A stretch of DNA of 64,000 nucleotides, from contig JAHEAX010000011.1 of assembly GCA_024642525.1 (NCBI GenBank), positions 1 through 64,000 on the forward strand, given 5' to 3'. The notes under the pieces were generated by a model. It made no database searches. It saw only the letters and a list, made by a program, of their open reading frames with translations, and had not been told where the DNA came from. How positions within the stretch are numbered: position 1 is the stretch's first letter; the number at the start of each line of letters is the position of its first letter. This document shows, piece after piece, positions 8,996 through 17,983 of this stretch. The stretch comes from Erythrobacteraceae bacterium (GTDB lineage Bacteria > Pseudomonadota > Alphaproteobacteria > Sphingomonadales > Sphingomonadaceae). The position numbers were made by a program, and so were the translations under genes.

Positions 8996-9736
8996 ATGCG
9001 TAAGTTTACCCTTCCCCTGGCCCTTTCTGCAGCCGCCCTCGCTCTTGGCGCTGGCACTGTTGCCTATGCCGATCAGGCAGACGGCCGCGGCGTAAAGGCC
9101 GACACCGATGCAGATGGCGTCATCACCCGTGCAGAACATAATGCCCATGCGGCAGCCATGTTCACCCGCATGGATGCAAACAAGGACGGCGTTATCAACG
9201 CTGCCGATCGCGAAGCCCGCAAGGCAGAGCGGTTTGCTGCCCTCGATGCAGATGGCAATGGCGAAGTAACCAAGGCCGAATTCGAAGCCATGCACGCCAA
9301 GCGCGCTGAAAAGCGTGCCGAACGGCGCGAGGATCGCGGCGAAAAAAGGTTCGCCCGCCTCGACACCGATAACAGCGGCGGCGTGAGCGCTGCTGAAATG
9401 GATGCAGCCCGCGAAGCCCGCCAGGACCGGCGCGGCGACCGCAATGAACTGCGCAAGCAACGCGGCGAGCGTGGCGAGCGGGGTGAAATGCGCGGACAGC
9501 GCGGCAAGCGCGGCGGCCATGCCATGCGTGACGGCGGTATGAAGATGCTGATGCAGGCCGATGCCAATGGCGACAAGACCGTCACCAAGGCAGAATTCCT
9601 TGCCGCAGCAGACAGCCGCTTTGCCAGGATGGACACGGACAAGAATGGCTCCGTGTCGGCTGAAGAACGCAAGGCAGCGCACACCGCTATGCGCGAGGCT
9701 TGGAAGGCCAAGCGCCAGGCTGCGCCTGCAAATTGA
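8996..9736 (+). CDS. Secreted six-EF-hand calcium-binding protein
   Basis: The 246-residue product has a signal peptide (residues 1-25, ending AYA) and six EF-hand loops at residues 36-47, 60-71, 84-95, 123-134, 189-200 and 213-224. Five are canonical DxDxxG-type; the fifth has Lys in place of the loop Gly. Between loops 4 and 5 lies an Arg/Gly-rich collagen-like stretch (about 145-175). It should bind calcium in the periplasm or outside the cell. The ATG is preceded by GAGGAG. It sits 66 bases before the response regulator, suggesting a shared transcript and a role as target or accessory of that two-component system. Confidence 0.82.
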   Translation: MRKFTLPLALSAAALALGAGTVAYADQADGRGVKADTDADGVITRAEHNAHAAAMFTRMDANKDGVINAADREARKAERFAALDADGNGEVTKAEFEAMHAKRAEKRAERREDRGEKRFARLDTDNSGGVSAAEMDAAREARQDRRGDRNELRKQRGERGERGEMRGQRGKRGGHAMRDGGMKMLMQADANGDKTVTKAEFLAAADSRFARMDTDKNGSVSAEERKAAHTAMREAWKAKRQAAPAN

Positions 9737-9802
9737 CGCACAACTACGCAGGCTGGCCGCACTTGCCTGCTGCATGAAGAGACAGGTAGGCGTGGACGCG
9801 AC

Positions 9803-10546
9803 ATGACAGAAGAAGCGCCTACTTCGATCCTGCTGGTGGATGATGAAGCCAGCTTGCGTGAACCCCTGGCCGAGTATCTTGCTCGCCAGGGGTTTGTCGT
9901 GACCGAAGCAGAAAATGCGGCCACGGCTCGCAGCCTGCTGCTGGAGATTACGCCCGATCTTGTCCTGCTGGACATAATGATGCCGGGTGAGGACGGGCTT
10001 TCGCTGTGCCGCCACCTGATCGAGGCGCGCGGATTGCCCGTGATCCTGCTGACCGCCAAAAGCGAACCGACAGACCGGATCATCGGCCTTGAGATCGGCG
10101 CTGACGATTATGTTGTGAAACCTTTCGAGCCGCGCGAACTGGTTGCGCGCATCCGGTCCGTTCTGCGCCGTGCGCAGCGTGTGCCGATGCCAGCTGAAGA
10201 AACTTCGCTCTATCATTTCGAAGGGTGGCATCTCGACCCTTTGAAACGGCGCCTGATTGATCCTGAAGGCGCGATGGTTGCCATTTCCACGGCTGAATTC
10301 CGCCTGCTGCGCGCATTTCTCGACCATCCACGACAGGTTCTCGACCGGGACCGCCTGCTCGACATGGTGCAAGGCCGCGAAGCCCATATGTTCGACCGTG
10401 CGGTGGACAACCAGATCAGCCGTTTGCGCCGCAAGATCGAAGTGGATTCGCGCAATCCGGAATTTATCCAGACTGTGCGCGGCGGCGGCTATCGTTTTAG
10501 TGCCGATGTCCGCCGCAGTGCGAATGGCAACGGACTGGGCAAATGA
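9803..10546 (+). CDS. OmpR/PhoB-family response regulator
   Basis: This 247-residue transcription factor has an N-terminal receiver domain with acidic residues Asp13-Asp14, phospho-acceptor Asp57 ('LVLLDIMMPG') and Lys106 ('VVKPF'), and a C-terminal winged-helix domain ending in the family signature 'IQTVRGGGYRF'. It is phosphorylated by the kinase encoded immediately downstream, whose start codon overlaps its stop (ATGA at 10543-10546). The repeated TGCGACAA boxes ahead of the operon are candidate binding sites. Confidence 0.92.
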   Translation: MTEEAPTSILLVDDEASLREPLAEYLARQGFVVTEAENAATARSLLLEITPDLVLLDIMMPGEDGLSLCRHLIEARGLPVILLTAKSEPTDRIIGLEIGADDYVVKPFEPRELVARIRSVLRRAQRVPMPAEETSLYHFEGWHLDPLKRRLIDPEGAMVAISTAEFRLLRAFLDHPRQVLDRDRLLDMVQGREAHMFDRAVDNQISRLRRKIEVDSRNPEFIQTVRGGGYRFSADVRRSANGNGLGK

Positions 10547-11991
10547 TGCGCTTGTGGCCCAGGAGCCTGCTCGGCCAGGTGTTGCTGGCGGTGGCGCTGG
10601 CGTTGCTGGTGGCGCAGTCCATTTCGGCAGCACTGCTGTTTCGCGCCGCTGAAAACCGCCGCGAACAGATGGTTCTGAACGCCGCTGCCTTCCGCCTTGT
10701 CATGGCCCCGGAACCTGAAACGCGCGAAAGGCGCCAAGACCGGCAGCAACGACGGCGCAACGAATTTGGCGGTCGGGACCGGCAAAATGGCGGATATCCT
10801 GACCGTGCACGGGCGCTGCGGCTGGAACAGATGCCGATCAGCCCTGTCCTGCCTGGTGAAAAGCGGCAGGAAGACAAGGAACAGGCGCTGGGAGAAATTC
10901 TGGCGGAACAGGGTTTCAGGGTGGCCGAACTGGTCGTGGTCTCGCGCACTATTGCCGATGACCGCTATCTCGATGATCGCCCGCGTATCAAGCGCCGCAT
11001 CTTGCGCAATTATGGCGCGAAAACGCAATTGCTGGTGGCCGGCATCCGCCAATCCCCCGATGCCGACTGGACGGTTGTCCGCGTGCCGGAACCGCCACGC
11101 CAGCGAGGCGCGACTGGCACCATCGTGTTCCAGACATTGCTCATTTATGTCTTTCTGGTGGGCCTGCATTTCCTGCTGCTGCGGCGGATTACCCGCCCGC
11201 TGAAAATTCTGACCAACCGGACCGAGAATTTTGCAAGGACGCAGGAACCGGCAGAACCGCTGGCCGCCGAAGGGCCGGATGACATCCGTCGCCTCATCAC
11301 CGCGCATAACGCCATGGAAGCGCGGATTGGCGCGTTGCTGGATGAAAAGGACGTGATGCTCGGCGCGATCGGGCATGATCTGAAAACGCCGCTTGCCGCG
11401 CTGCGGGTGCGTATCGAAAGTGTCGAGGACGAGCGCGAACGAGGCAAGATGGCCGATACCATCGAGGATATTTCCCGCTCGCTCGACGACATATTGTCGC
11501 TCGCCCGCGTTGGCCGCGCCAGCGACCCGCCCGAACGTGCCGAAATGGGCGCGCTGGTGGCATCCGTGGTCGAGGAATTCGAGGATATGGGCCAGCCGGT
11601 GACACTGGAGGAGACCACGCGTGTCGTATATCCCGTGCACGTAACATGGCTTCGCCGCGCGCTGCGCAACCTCATTGGCAACGCGCTGCGCTATGGCGGG
11701 TCAGCCGAAGTCTCCCTGATGAAATCAGGCAGCGGTATAGTTCTCAGAGTAGAAGATAACGGCCCCGGCATTCCCGCCGACCGGATCGACGCCATGGTCG
11801 AACCCTTCACTCGCGGCGAAGCGTCGCGCAACCGCGATACAGGCGGGGCAGGACTTGGCCTGACGCTGGCGCGCGCCATTGCCGAACAGCATGGCGGGCA
11901 ACTGGTGCTTGCCAACAGAACAGACGATAATGGCCCGTGCGGCCTGCGGGCGGAAATTCGCCTGCCGCCCGCCCTTTCTTCACCTGACTAA
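10543..11991 (+). CDS. Sensor histidine kinase
   Basis: The 482-residue inner-membrane kinase has a transmembrane helix near residues 10-32, a periplasmic domain of about 160 residues with an unusually Arg/Gln-rich segment (about 60-90), a second membrane helix near 195-215, a HAMP linker and a cytoplasmic kinase core. The phosphorylated His is His278 in '[15 protein letters not shown]'; N ('[10 protein letters not shown]'), G1 ('VEDNGPGIP') and G2 ('[10 protein letters not shown]') boxes are intact. It is cotranscribed with the response regulator by a 4-base overlap. Its stimulus is unknown; the upstream EF-hand gene hints at calcium or envelope conditions. It overlaps the convergent ATPase gene by 4 bases. 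Confidence 0.9.
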   Translation: MMRLWPRSLLGQVLLAVALALLVAQSISAALLFRAAENRREQMVLNAAAFRLVMAPEPETRERRQDRQQRRRNEFGGRDRQNGGYPDRARALRLEQMPISPVLPGEKRQEDKEQALGEILAEQGFRVAELVVVSRTIADDRYLDDRPRIKRRILRNYGAKTQLLVAGIRQSPDADWTVVRVPEPPRQRGATGTIVFQTLLIYVFLVGLHFLLLRRITRPLKILTNRTENFARTQEPAEPLAAEGPDDIRRLITAHNAMEARIGALLDEKDVMLGAIGHDLKTPLAALRVRIESVEDERERGKMADTIEDISRSLDDILSLARVGRASDPPERAEMGALVASVVEEFEDMGQPVTLEETTRVVYPVHVTWLRRALRNLIGNALRYGGSAEVSLMKSGSGIVLRVEDNGPGIPADRIDAMVEPFTRGEASRNRDTGGAGLGLTLARAIAEQHGGQLVLANRTDDNGPCGLRAEIRLPPALSSPD

Positions 11992-13586
11992 CGCATCAAT
12001 CCGCCAATGAGGTTGCGGGCAAAACGCCCCAGCCCCGGTATGCCGACTGCCTTGCCGATTTCTGTCGCCACCGTGCCAGCGGCGGAACTGGCCGCGCTGG
12101 CGGTGGGATTGGCGCGGCTTTTCTTTCCGCTCAGTTTGGCTGCCAGAATTGAGCCGGCACTGGCGGCTGCCGCGCCGCCAGCAGCCTTGGCCACTTTGCC
12201 GCCAAGTCCATCCCACAGGGAAGTCGACTTGCGTTCGCGGGCCGCAACTTCTTCACGTCCCTTTTCTTCCACTTCCTTGGCCGTTTCGGCAGCATCGACC
12301 ACTTTCTGGGCAATGACTTCGGCTGCGCTCTCGCGGTCCACACGCTCGTCATATTTGCCGTCCACTGGTGAAATCGACTGCATGATCGCCCGTTCTTTGG
12401 GCGTTATGGGGCCAAGCCTTGAACGGGGCGGCTTTATCAAAGCGCGTTGCACGAGGCTGGGCGCGCCATCTTCCATCAGGGTGGAAACCAGCGCTTCGCC
12501 CACGCGCAATTCGGTAATTGCACGTTCCACATCCAGATCGGGGTTGATGCGGAAGGTGTCTGCCGCCGCGCGGATGGCCTTCTTGTCCCGCGGAGTGAAG
12601 GCGCGCAGCGCGTGCTGCACGCGGTTGCCCAGCTGGCCCGCCACTTCTTCGGGAATATCGATCGGGTTCTGCGTCACGAAAAACACGCCTACGCCTTTCG
12701 AACGGATGAGGCGCACAACCTGTTCGATTTTCTCTTCCAGAGCCTTGGGCGCATCATCGAACAGCAAATGGGCTTCGTCGAAGAAGAAGACGAGCTTGGG
12801 CTTTTCCGGGTCGCCCACTTCGGGCAGCGTTTCGAAAAGTTCGGCCAGCAGCCAGAGCAGGAAAGTGGCATAAAGCTTCGGGCTGCGCATCAGGCGGTCG
12901 GCCGCCAGCACGTTGATATAGCCGCGGCCCTGATCATCCAGCTTGATGAAATCGGCGATTTCCAGCGCAGGTTCACCAAAGAATTGCGCCGCGCCCTGGC
13001 TGTCGAGGCTGAGCAACTGGCGCTGGATCGTGCCAATGCTCTGCTTCGAGACATTGCCATATTTGGCCGTCAGTTCGCTGGCGTGTTCGGAAGTGTGAAC
13101 CAGCATCGACTGCAGGTCTTCCAGATCGAGCAGAAGCATCCCCTGATCGTCAGCAAAGCGGAACACGATGTTGAGAACGCCTTCCTGCGTTTCGTTCAGA
13201 TCGAGCAGGCGCGACAGCAGCAGCGGCCCCATTTCGGATATGGTGGTGCGGATCGGGTGGCCCTGTTCGCCATAAAGATCCCAGAAAATCGCCGGATTAT
13301 CGGAATAGGCATAATCATCCATGCCCAGCTCTTTCGCCCGGCTTTCCAGCTTGTCTGCATGTTTGAAAGTCGGGGAACCGGCCATGGAAATGCCGGCAAG
13401 GTCGCCCTTCACATCAGCGACGAAGACCGGAACGCCATTGGCAGAAAAACTTTCAGCAAGGCCCTGCAGTGTTACCGTCTTGCCAGTGCCGGTTGCGCCC
13501 GCAATCAGGCCATGCCGGTTTGCGCGGGAAAGATTGAGGCTTTGCCTTTCGCCATTGGCACCAAGGCCCAGAAAAATATCACTCAC
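11988..13586 (-). CDS. HerA-like ATPase, DUF853 (YjgR family)
   Basis: The 532-residue protein belongs to the DUF853/YjgR group of HerA/VirB4-like P-loop ATPases. Walker A is at residues 30-37 ('GATGTGKT') and Walker B in '[13 protein letters not shown]'. The C-terminal tail is Ala/Gly-rich and low in complexity. The exact cellular function of YjgR proteins is not established. The start is set at GTG 13586 because GGGAG lies about 8 bases upstream; a TTG at 13607 in frame would add seven residues and overlap that ribosome-binding site. It faces the kinase gene tail to tail. Confidence 0.85.
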   Translation of the reverse strand: MSDIFLGLGANGERQSLNLSRANRHGLIAGATGTGKTVTLQGLAESFSANGVPVFVADVKGDLAGISMAGSPTFKHADKLESRAKELGMDDYAYSDNPAIFWDLYGEQGHPIRTTISEMGPLLLSRLLDLNETQEGVLNIVFRFADDQGMLLLDLEDLQSMLVHTSEHASELTAKYGNVSKQSIGTIQRQLLSLDSQGAAQFFGEPALEIADFIKLDDQGRGYINVLAADRLMRSPKLYATFLLWLLAELFETLPEVGDPEKPKLVFFFDEAHLLFDDAPKALEEKIEQVVRLIRSKGVGVFFVTQNPIDIPEEVAGQLGNRVQHALRAFTPRDKKAIRAAADTFRINPDLDVERAITELRVGEALVSTLMEDGAPSLVQRALIKPPRSRLGPITPKERAIMQSISPVDGKYDERVDRESAAEVIAQKVVDAAETAKEVEEKGREEVAARERKSTSLWDGLGGKVAKAAGGAAAASAGSILAAKLSGKKSRANPTASAASSAAGTVATEIGKAVGIPGLGRFARNLIGGLMR

Positions 13587-13702
13587 TCTTGCATCACTCC
13601 CGTTCAACCCACGGCCCGATCAGGCATGGTCCATGTGTGGCTTAGTCGCCTGCAAGCGGTCAAGCATCTCGACTTGCGCGAACAAGCGGCTAAGGCATCC
13701 CA

Positions 13703-15514
13703 ATGGCCGACCGGCAACCCTTTGTCCTGCTTGATGATGCGCGCAGCACCAATCCTGCCGATGCACATCTTTATGAACAGCCGAGCCGCATTTTCGTGGC
13801 CCGCCGCCCTGCCGATGTGGCTGCGGTGCTGGACGCTGCCGATACGGCGCGGCGCGAACATGGCGGCACGCTGGCAGGCTATATCGCCTATGAAGCAGGC
13901 CTTGCGCTGGAACCCAGATTGCTGCCGCTGGCAGAGGCGCGCAGCGGCGGCACCGGTCCGCTGGTGTGGCTGGGCCTGTTCGAGAGTTCGCAGACCATCA
14001 AATCCGGCGATGTCCCGCAATGGCTGGCACAGCATGGCGAAAGCACTGCATCGATTGGCCCGCTGGAACCGCAGCTTTCGCCCGGCGGCTATGTCGAGGC
14101 GTTCGAGACATTGCAGGACGCGATTCGGGCAGGCGATATCTACCAGGCCAATATGACCTTTCGTCTGGCGGGCAGTTATCGCGGCGATCCGGTTACGCTG
14201 TATGCGGCGCTGCGGCCCGCCGCCAGCGCCGGTTATGGCGGCATGGTGTTTGACGGCGCGCATTGGCTGCTCAGCCTGTCGCCCGAACTGTTCTTCAGCC
14301 TCAATGGTGATGCCGCCAAGGTAAAGCCGATGAAAGGCACCCGTCCGCGCGGGCGGGATGCGGCAGACGACAAGGCATTGGCCGAAGAACTGGCCGATTC
14401 GGTCAAGGACAAGGCCGAAAACCTGATGATCGTGGACCTGATGCGGAACGATCTTTCGCGTGTCGCAGAAGCAGGCAGCGTGCGGGTCGATGCGCCATTT
14501 GCCGTCGAATCCTATCCCACCGTTCACCAAATGGTGTCGACCGTCCGTGCAAGGTTGCAGGCAGGCAAGGGCGCAGCCGATCTCATCCGTGCCATTTTCC
14601 CGTGCGGATCCATAACAGGCGCACCCAAAATCCGCGCGATGGAACTTATCAACGAGGCAGAGCGCGATGCCCGCGGCCCCTATTGCGGGGCAATTGGCCG
14701 GATTGATGCCAATGGCGATGCCGCATTCAATGTCGCCATTCGCACCTTGCGCCTGACACCTGTCGAAAACGGCCAGGGTTCGGCTGTTCTCGGGGTGGGG
14801 TCGGCTATCGTGGCGGACAGCGAAGCCATGCCGGAATGGCGCGAATCTGTGCTCAAGGGCGGTTTTGCGCGCCAGTCTTCGGCTGAATTCGTCGCTCCGG
14901 GCTTTGACCTTATCGAAGCCATGCGGTTCGACCCTGATACGGGCATGGAACTGCTGGAAATGCACCTCGAACGGATGAAGCAAAGCGCCGCTGAACTGGG
15001 CTTTGCCTTTGACCGGCACCAGACCCGAAACCAGATACAGGCGCTGTGTTTTGAACTGGAAGCGCCTGCAAAGATACGTTTGTTGCTAGGCCGAAGCGGG
15101 GCAATCGCGCTGGAAGCGCAGGAAATCACAATGGCGTCGGACCAGCCCTTGTCCTGCATCGTGTTGCCCATTCCGGTCGATCCGGGTGACTGGCGTTTGC
15201 GCCACAAGACCAGCGACCGCGGTTTTTACGAAGCTGGGCTGGATGCCGCGCGCGATGAAGGGGCAGGCGAAGCCCTGTTCATGCGCGATGACGGGCTGCT
15301 TACAGAAGGCTGCCGCACCAATATCTTTATCGAACGGGACGGTGTATTGCTGACCCCGCCCGCCAGTCTGGGCTTGCTCCCCGGCGTGCTGCGCCGGTCG
15401 CTCATCGAAGCGGGCAAGGCGCGCGAATCACAATTGCAGTTGGCCGATCTCGAAGAGGGATTCCTGCTGGGCAATGCTGTCCGTGGCCTGATGAAAGCGA
15501 AATTCACATCATGA
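13703..15514 (+). CDS. pabB: Aminodeoxychorismate synthase component I / 4-amino-4-deoxychorismate lyase fusion
   Basis: This 603-residue bifunctional enzyme makes p-aminobenzoate for folate. Residues up to about 375 are the chorismate-binding PabB domain, with 'KPMKGTRPRG' and 'GSITGAPKIRAMELI'. Residues from about 390 to the end are a class IV aminotransferase-fold lyase (PabC), with the pyridoxal-phosphate lysine probably Lys502 in 'LRHKTSDRGFYEAGL' and 'LTEGCRTNIFIE'. The glutaminase subunit PabA is not in the window. The stop overlaps the next ATG by 4 bases, so it is translationally coupled to the pseudouridine synthase gene. Confidence 0.92.
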   Translation: MADRQPFVLLDDARSTNPADAHLYEQPSRIFVARRPADVAAVLDAADTARREHGGTLAGYIAYEAGLALEPRLLPLAEARSGGTGPLVWLGLFESSQTIKSGDVPQWLAQHGESTASIGPLEPQLSPGGYVEAFETLQDAIRAGDIYQANMTFRLAGSYRGDPVTLYAALRPAASAGYGGMVFDGAHWLLSLSPELFFSLNGDAAKVKPMKGTRPRGRDAADDKALAEELADSVKDKAENLMIVDLMRNDLSRVAEAGSVRVDAPFAVESYPTVHQMVSTVRARLQAGKGAADLIRAIFPCGSITGAPKIRAMELINEAERDARGPYCGAIGRIDANGDAAFNVAIRTLRLTPVENGQGSAVLGVGSAIVADSEAMPEWRESVLKGGFARQSSAEFVAPGFDLIEAMRFDPDTGMELLEMHLERMKQSAAELGFAFDRHQTRNQIQALCFELEAPAKIRLLLGRSGAIALEAQEITMASDQPLSCIVLPIPVDPGDWRLRHKTSDRGFYEAGLDAARDEGAGEALFMRDDGLLTEGCRTNIFIERDGVLLTPPASLGLLPGVLRRSLIEAGKARESQLQLADLEEGFLLGNAVRGLMKAKFTS

Positions 15515-16179
15515 TTCCGATATTGTTCGAAGACGGCGAAGCGCTGGTGATCAACAAGCCCGCCGGCCTTTCGATCGACCGTCCGCGCAAGGGTGGCCCC
15601 GCGCTGGAAGACCATTACGAAGCGCTGAAGCTGGGTTTCCAGCGCCCGCCCGCCGCTGTGCACCGGCTGGATACAGACACATCCGGCTGCCTGTTATTGG
15701 CGCGCAATCCCAAGGCGCTGAAGCGATTCGCCAAGGCATTCGAGGACCGGCAGGTGATCAAGCGCTATCTGGGCGTGGTCGCTGGCGAGCTGGAAGAAGC
15801 AGAAGGCACCATCGAACTGGCGCTGTCGAAAATCAGCAGCGCGGAAAAAGGCTGGCGGATGATTGCCGCCAGAAAAGGCAAGCCGTCTGTCACCCATTGG
15901 CGGCGGATTGACGTGCAGGGCGGCAATACGCTGGTCGAATTCCGCCCCGAAACGGGCCGCACCCACCAGATCCGCGTTCATGCCGAAGCAGGCCTAGGCA
16001 AGGCCCTGCTGGGCGACCCTGTCTATGGCGATGGCAGCGGCGGCGCAGGGCGCACCATGCTGCACGCTGCCGGGCTGACTGTGCCGCGTGAAGGCAAGGA
16101 CCCGATCATCGCAATCGCGCCGATGCCTGCCGACTTCATCAAGCTGGGCTTTAGCGATCCGGCCCCCGAAGACGGTTGA
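15511..16179 (+). CDS. RluA-family pseudouridine synthase
   Basis: The 222-residue enzyme has the catalytic motif 'HRLDTDTSG' with Asp54 as the nucleophile and the 'TGRTHQIRVH' motif near residue 150. It lacks an S4 RNA-binding domain and is short, like RluA itself, so it probably modifies a small set of uridines in 23S rRNA or tRNA. The exact site cannot be deduced. Translation is coupled to pabB through ATGA. Confidence 0.87.
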   Translation: MIPILFEDGEALVINKPAGLSIDRPRKGGPALEDHYEALKLGFQRPPAAVHRLDTDTSGCLLLARNPKALKRFAKAFEDRQVIKRYLGVVAGELEEAEGTIELALSKISSAEKGWRMIAARKGKPSVTHWRRIDVQGGNTLVEFRPETGRTHQIRVHAEAGLGKALLGDPVYGDGSGGAGRTMLHAAGLTVPREGKDPIIAIAPMPADFIKLGFSDPAPEDG

Positions 16180-16227
16180 TGCATCGGCTGCTCCACCGGC
16201 TGATGCACCGGGCAGCCGCCCCGCGCG

Positions 16228-16632
16228 ATGAGTGACATTGTCGATCGCGCAATGGCGCTGGTGGAGGAAAGCTTCATCGCGTCGTCAGGCCCGGGCGGGC
16301 AGAACGTCAACAAGGTGGCGACAGCCGTCCAGCTGCGGTTGGATGTGTTTGCCCTGCGCTTGGAACCGGCCATCTTCAACCGGCTGAAGACCATTGCCGG
16401 CAGCCGGATGACATCGAAGGGCGAAATCGTCCTGACAGCGCGCAATTACCGCACGCAGGAAGCGAATCGGGAAGATGCGCGCAAGCGGCTGACCGAAATG
16501 CTGGAAGAAGCGCAGCGCGCACCCCGCATCCGCAAAAAGAGCCGTGTGAACCGAATCAACAAGGAAGCGCGCATCAAGAGCAAGAAAAACCGCGGCACGG
16601 TAAAGGCCAATCGCGGCAAGGTGGACTGGTAA
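16228..16632 (+). CDS. arfB: Alternative ribosome-rescue factor / peptidyl-tRNA hydrolase ArfB
   Basis: The 134-residue protein carries the release-factor GGQ motif (Gly23-Gly24-Gln25 in 'SSGPGGQNVNKV') and a long, very basic C-terminal tail ('RKKSRVNRINKEARIKSKK'). That tail is the part ArfB inserts into the empty mRNA channel of stalled ribosomes. It hydrolyses peptidyl-tRNA on ribosomes without a stop codon, backing up tmRNA. Length is typical. It follows the pseudouridine synthase by 48 bases and precedes rpmG, forming a small translation-related neighbourhood. Confidence 0.92.
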   Translation: MSDIVDRAMALVEESFIASSGPGGQNVNKVATAVQLRLDVFALRLEPAIFNRLKTIAGSRMTSKGEIVLTARNYRTQEANREDARKRLTEMLEEAQRAPRIRKKSRVNRINKEARIKSKKNRGTVKANRGKVDW

Positions 16633-16712
16633 ACCGCCGGACAACGGGCAATTTGGCGCTTCGATCCCGCTTGACTTTTTCCCTGCCCTGTCCCAATGGC
16701 CGCGGCTTGAAG

Positions 16713-16744
16713 GGCGGCGCTCGCGCGTCGCCTTACGTTATTTT
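16713..16744 (+). terminator. Possible weak terminator after arfB
   Basis: GGCGGCGC (16713-16720) and GCGTCGCC (16725-16732) form an 8-bp stem with one G-T pair closing a TCGC loop. It is followed by TTACGTTATTTT. The T-tract is interrupted, so it could instead be a leader structure of rpmG. Confidence 0.4.
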
Positions 16745-16795
16745 CGGCCCTGCGGAATGTCCCTGTGGCCCCTGACAAGATTTTAGGAACCCGCC

Positions 16796-16963
16796 ATGGC
16801 GAAACCTGCAACCGTAAAGATCAAGCTGGTCTCGACTGCTGACACCGGCTTCTATTACACCACCAAGAAGAATCCCCGGAACATCACGGAAAAGATGTCC
16901 TTCCGCAAATATGACCCCGTCGTGCGCAAGCATGTCGAGTTCAAGGAAGCCAAGATCAAGTAA
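16796..16963 (+). CDS. rpmG: 50S ribosomal protein L33
   Basis: This 55-residue basic protein starts '[19 protein letters not shown]' and contains '[15 protein letters not shown]' and '[18 protein letters not shown]', which is the alphaproteobacterial L33. It lacks the zinc-binding cysteines of the other L33 form. It is a structural component of the large ribosomal subunit near the exit site. TTAGGAAC about 8 bases before the ATG is the likely ribosome-binding site. Confidence 0.95.
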   Translation: MAKPATVKIKLVSTADTGFYYTTKKNPRNITEKMSFRKYDPVVRKHVEFKEAKIK

Positions 16964-16964
16964 T

Positions 16965-16992
16965 CTGAACGGCGGGAACCTCCGCCATTCAG
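16965..16992 (+). other. Hairpin between rpmG and lolA
   Basis: CTGAACGGCGG (16965-16975) pairs with CCGCCATTCAG (16982-16992) with one mismatch and a six-base loop. It begins two bases after the rpmG stop. No T-tract follows, so it is more likely an mRNA-stabilising or attenuating structure than an intrinsic terminator. Confidence 0.4.
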
Positions 16993-17027
16993 TGACAGTT
17001 CAATGCTGCGTAGCTATTAGCCGGAGC

Positions 17028-17690
17028 ATGAACATTTTGACCTCGATTTTTCACAAGCCCATCCACGCCGCGATTGCTGGTGCGATGGCCTTTGCCCTAC
17101 CCGTAGCGGTGCTGGCACCCGTTTCCCCTGTAGAGGCTGCCCAGGGCGACCTTGACCGGGCGGTTGCTGCATTGCGCGGCATTTCCACCATGAAGGCGGA
17201 TTTCACCCAGACCGACCGGCAGGGCCAGTCCCTTGCCGGCGTGATGACGCTGAAACGACCCGGCAAGATCCGTTTCGAATATCAGAAGGATGTCCCCATC
17301 CTGGTGGTTTCGAACGGCAAGTCGCTGACCATGGTCGATTATGAAGTGAACCAGGTCCAGCGCTGGCCGATCAAGAATTCGCCGTTGGGCGCCCTGCTTG
17401 ATCCGGGCCGCGACATTGCCAAGTATGGCAAGCTCATCCCGACCAGCAATGCCAATGTCATCAGCGTCGAAGTGCGCGATCCGAAGCACCCCGAATTTGG
17501 CGTGATCACGATGATTTTCGTGCGCAACGGTTCTGCCCCTGGCGGATTGCAGCTGACCAATTGGGTGGCGCTTGATTCGCAGAACAATCGCACCACAGTC
17601 CGCCTCAAGAATCATCGCTATGGCGTGGCCGTAAACGAGAGCGCATTCACCTATCGTGACCCTCGCAAAACGTCTCGTCGTCCGCGCTGA
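17028..17690 (+). CDS. lolA: Outer-membrane lipoprotein carrier protein LolA
   Basis: The 220-residue periplasmic chaperone ferries lipoproteins from the LolCDE complex to the outer membrane. It has an N-terminal signal peptide (about residues 1-38, ending VEA) and the LolA core: 'ALRGISTMKADFTQTDRQG', 'SLAGVMTLKRPGKIRFEY' and 'VSNGKSLTMVDYEVNQVQRWP'. The Arg in 'PGKIRFEY' is the family's conserved core residue. The start at 17028 is chosen because GGAG sits just upstream and the signal peptide begins there; the upstream open frame overlaps rpmG and is not coding. Confidence 0.9.
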   Translation: MNILTSIFHKPIHAAIAGAMAFALPVAVLAPVSPVEAAQGDLDRAVAALRGISTMKADFTQTDRQGQSLAGVMTLKRPGKIRFEYQKDVPILVVSNGKSLTMVDYEVNQVQRWPIKNSPLGALLDPGRDIAKYGKLIPTSNANVISVEVRDPKHPEFGVITMIFVRNGSAPGGLQLTNWVALDSQNNRTTVRLKNHRYGVAVNESAFTYRDPRKTSRRPR

Positions 17691-17696
17691 ACGGCT

Positions 17697-17862
17697 GGAC
17701 CGTGCGCAGTGGGCGGCGTGCGACCAACGGCCGGCGCTTGTTCATTGGCCAGAAAGCCACGAACGCATATTCTACTTGAGACAAAGTGGCTGACGGCGGG
17801 TTTCCCCCCTGTTGCCCGGCCATCGTGAAGGCCACTTTGCAAAAGCGTGACGAACGCTAACA
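17697..17862 (+). ncRNA. ssrS: Candidate 6S-like structured RNA
   Basis: This non-coding gap folds as a long rod. CAAAGTGGC (17782-17790) pairs perfectly with GCCACTTTG (17831-17839), and an extended terminal hairpin lies inside (17793-17826). Outside lies a bubble (17767-17781 against 17840-17844) closed by ACGC/GCGT (17763-17766 with 17845-17848) or a longer imperfect stem around 17734-17758. The segment ATATTCTACTTGAGACAAAG resembles the central-bubble side of 6S RNA, which mimics an open promoter and binds RNA polymerase. It lies in sense behind lolA and ends at a strong terminator. The 6S identity and exact ends are inferred; a long lolA 3' UTR is the alternative. Confidence 0.45.
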
Positions 17863-17865
17863 AGG

Positions 17866-17902
17866 AACCCTCGTGCCAATGCCCCCGGCGCGAGGGTTTT
17901 TT
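17866..17902 (+). terminator. Strong rho-independent terminator
   Basis: AACCCTCGTGCC (17866-17877) pairs with GGCGCGAGGGTT (17887-17898) with a single T-G pair and a nine-base loop. It is followed by a run of six T. It ends the lolA transcript and/or the candidate RNA gene upstream of it. Confidence 0.88.
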
Positions 17903-17983
17903 GACGCCTGGCCTCCAGTTTTTTGCCAACCGGCGCGTAGGGGGCGATAGACAGCGGCGGCGGCCCCGCCTATCCCCGCGCCC

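Noticed and set aside
8975-10633. 552-codon minus-strand open frame over the EF-hand and response-regulator genes
   Set aside because: It is antisense to two clearly coding genes, and its predicted product is His/Cys-rich with no recognisable domain.
12447-14156. 569-codon plus-strand open frame across the HerA-like ATPase
   Set aside because: It shadows the DUF853 gene and ends inside pabB. No domain is recognisable.
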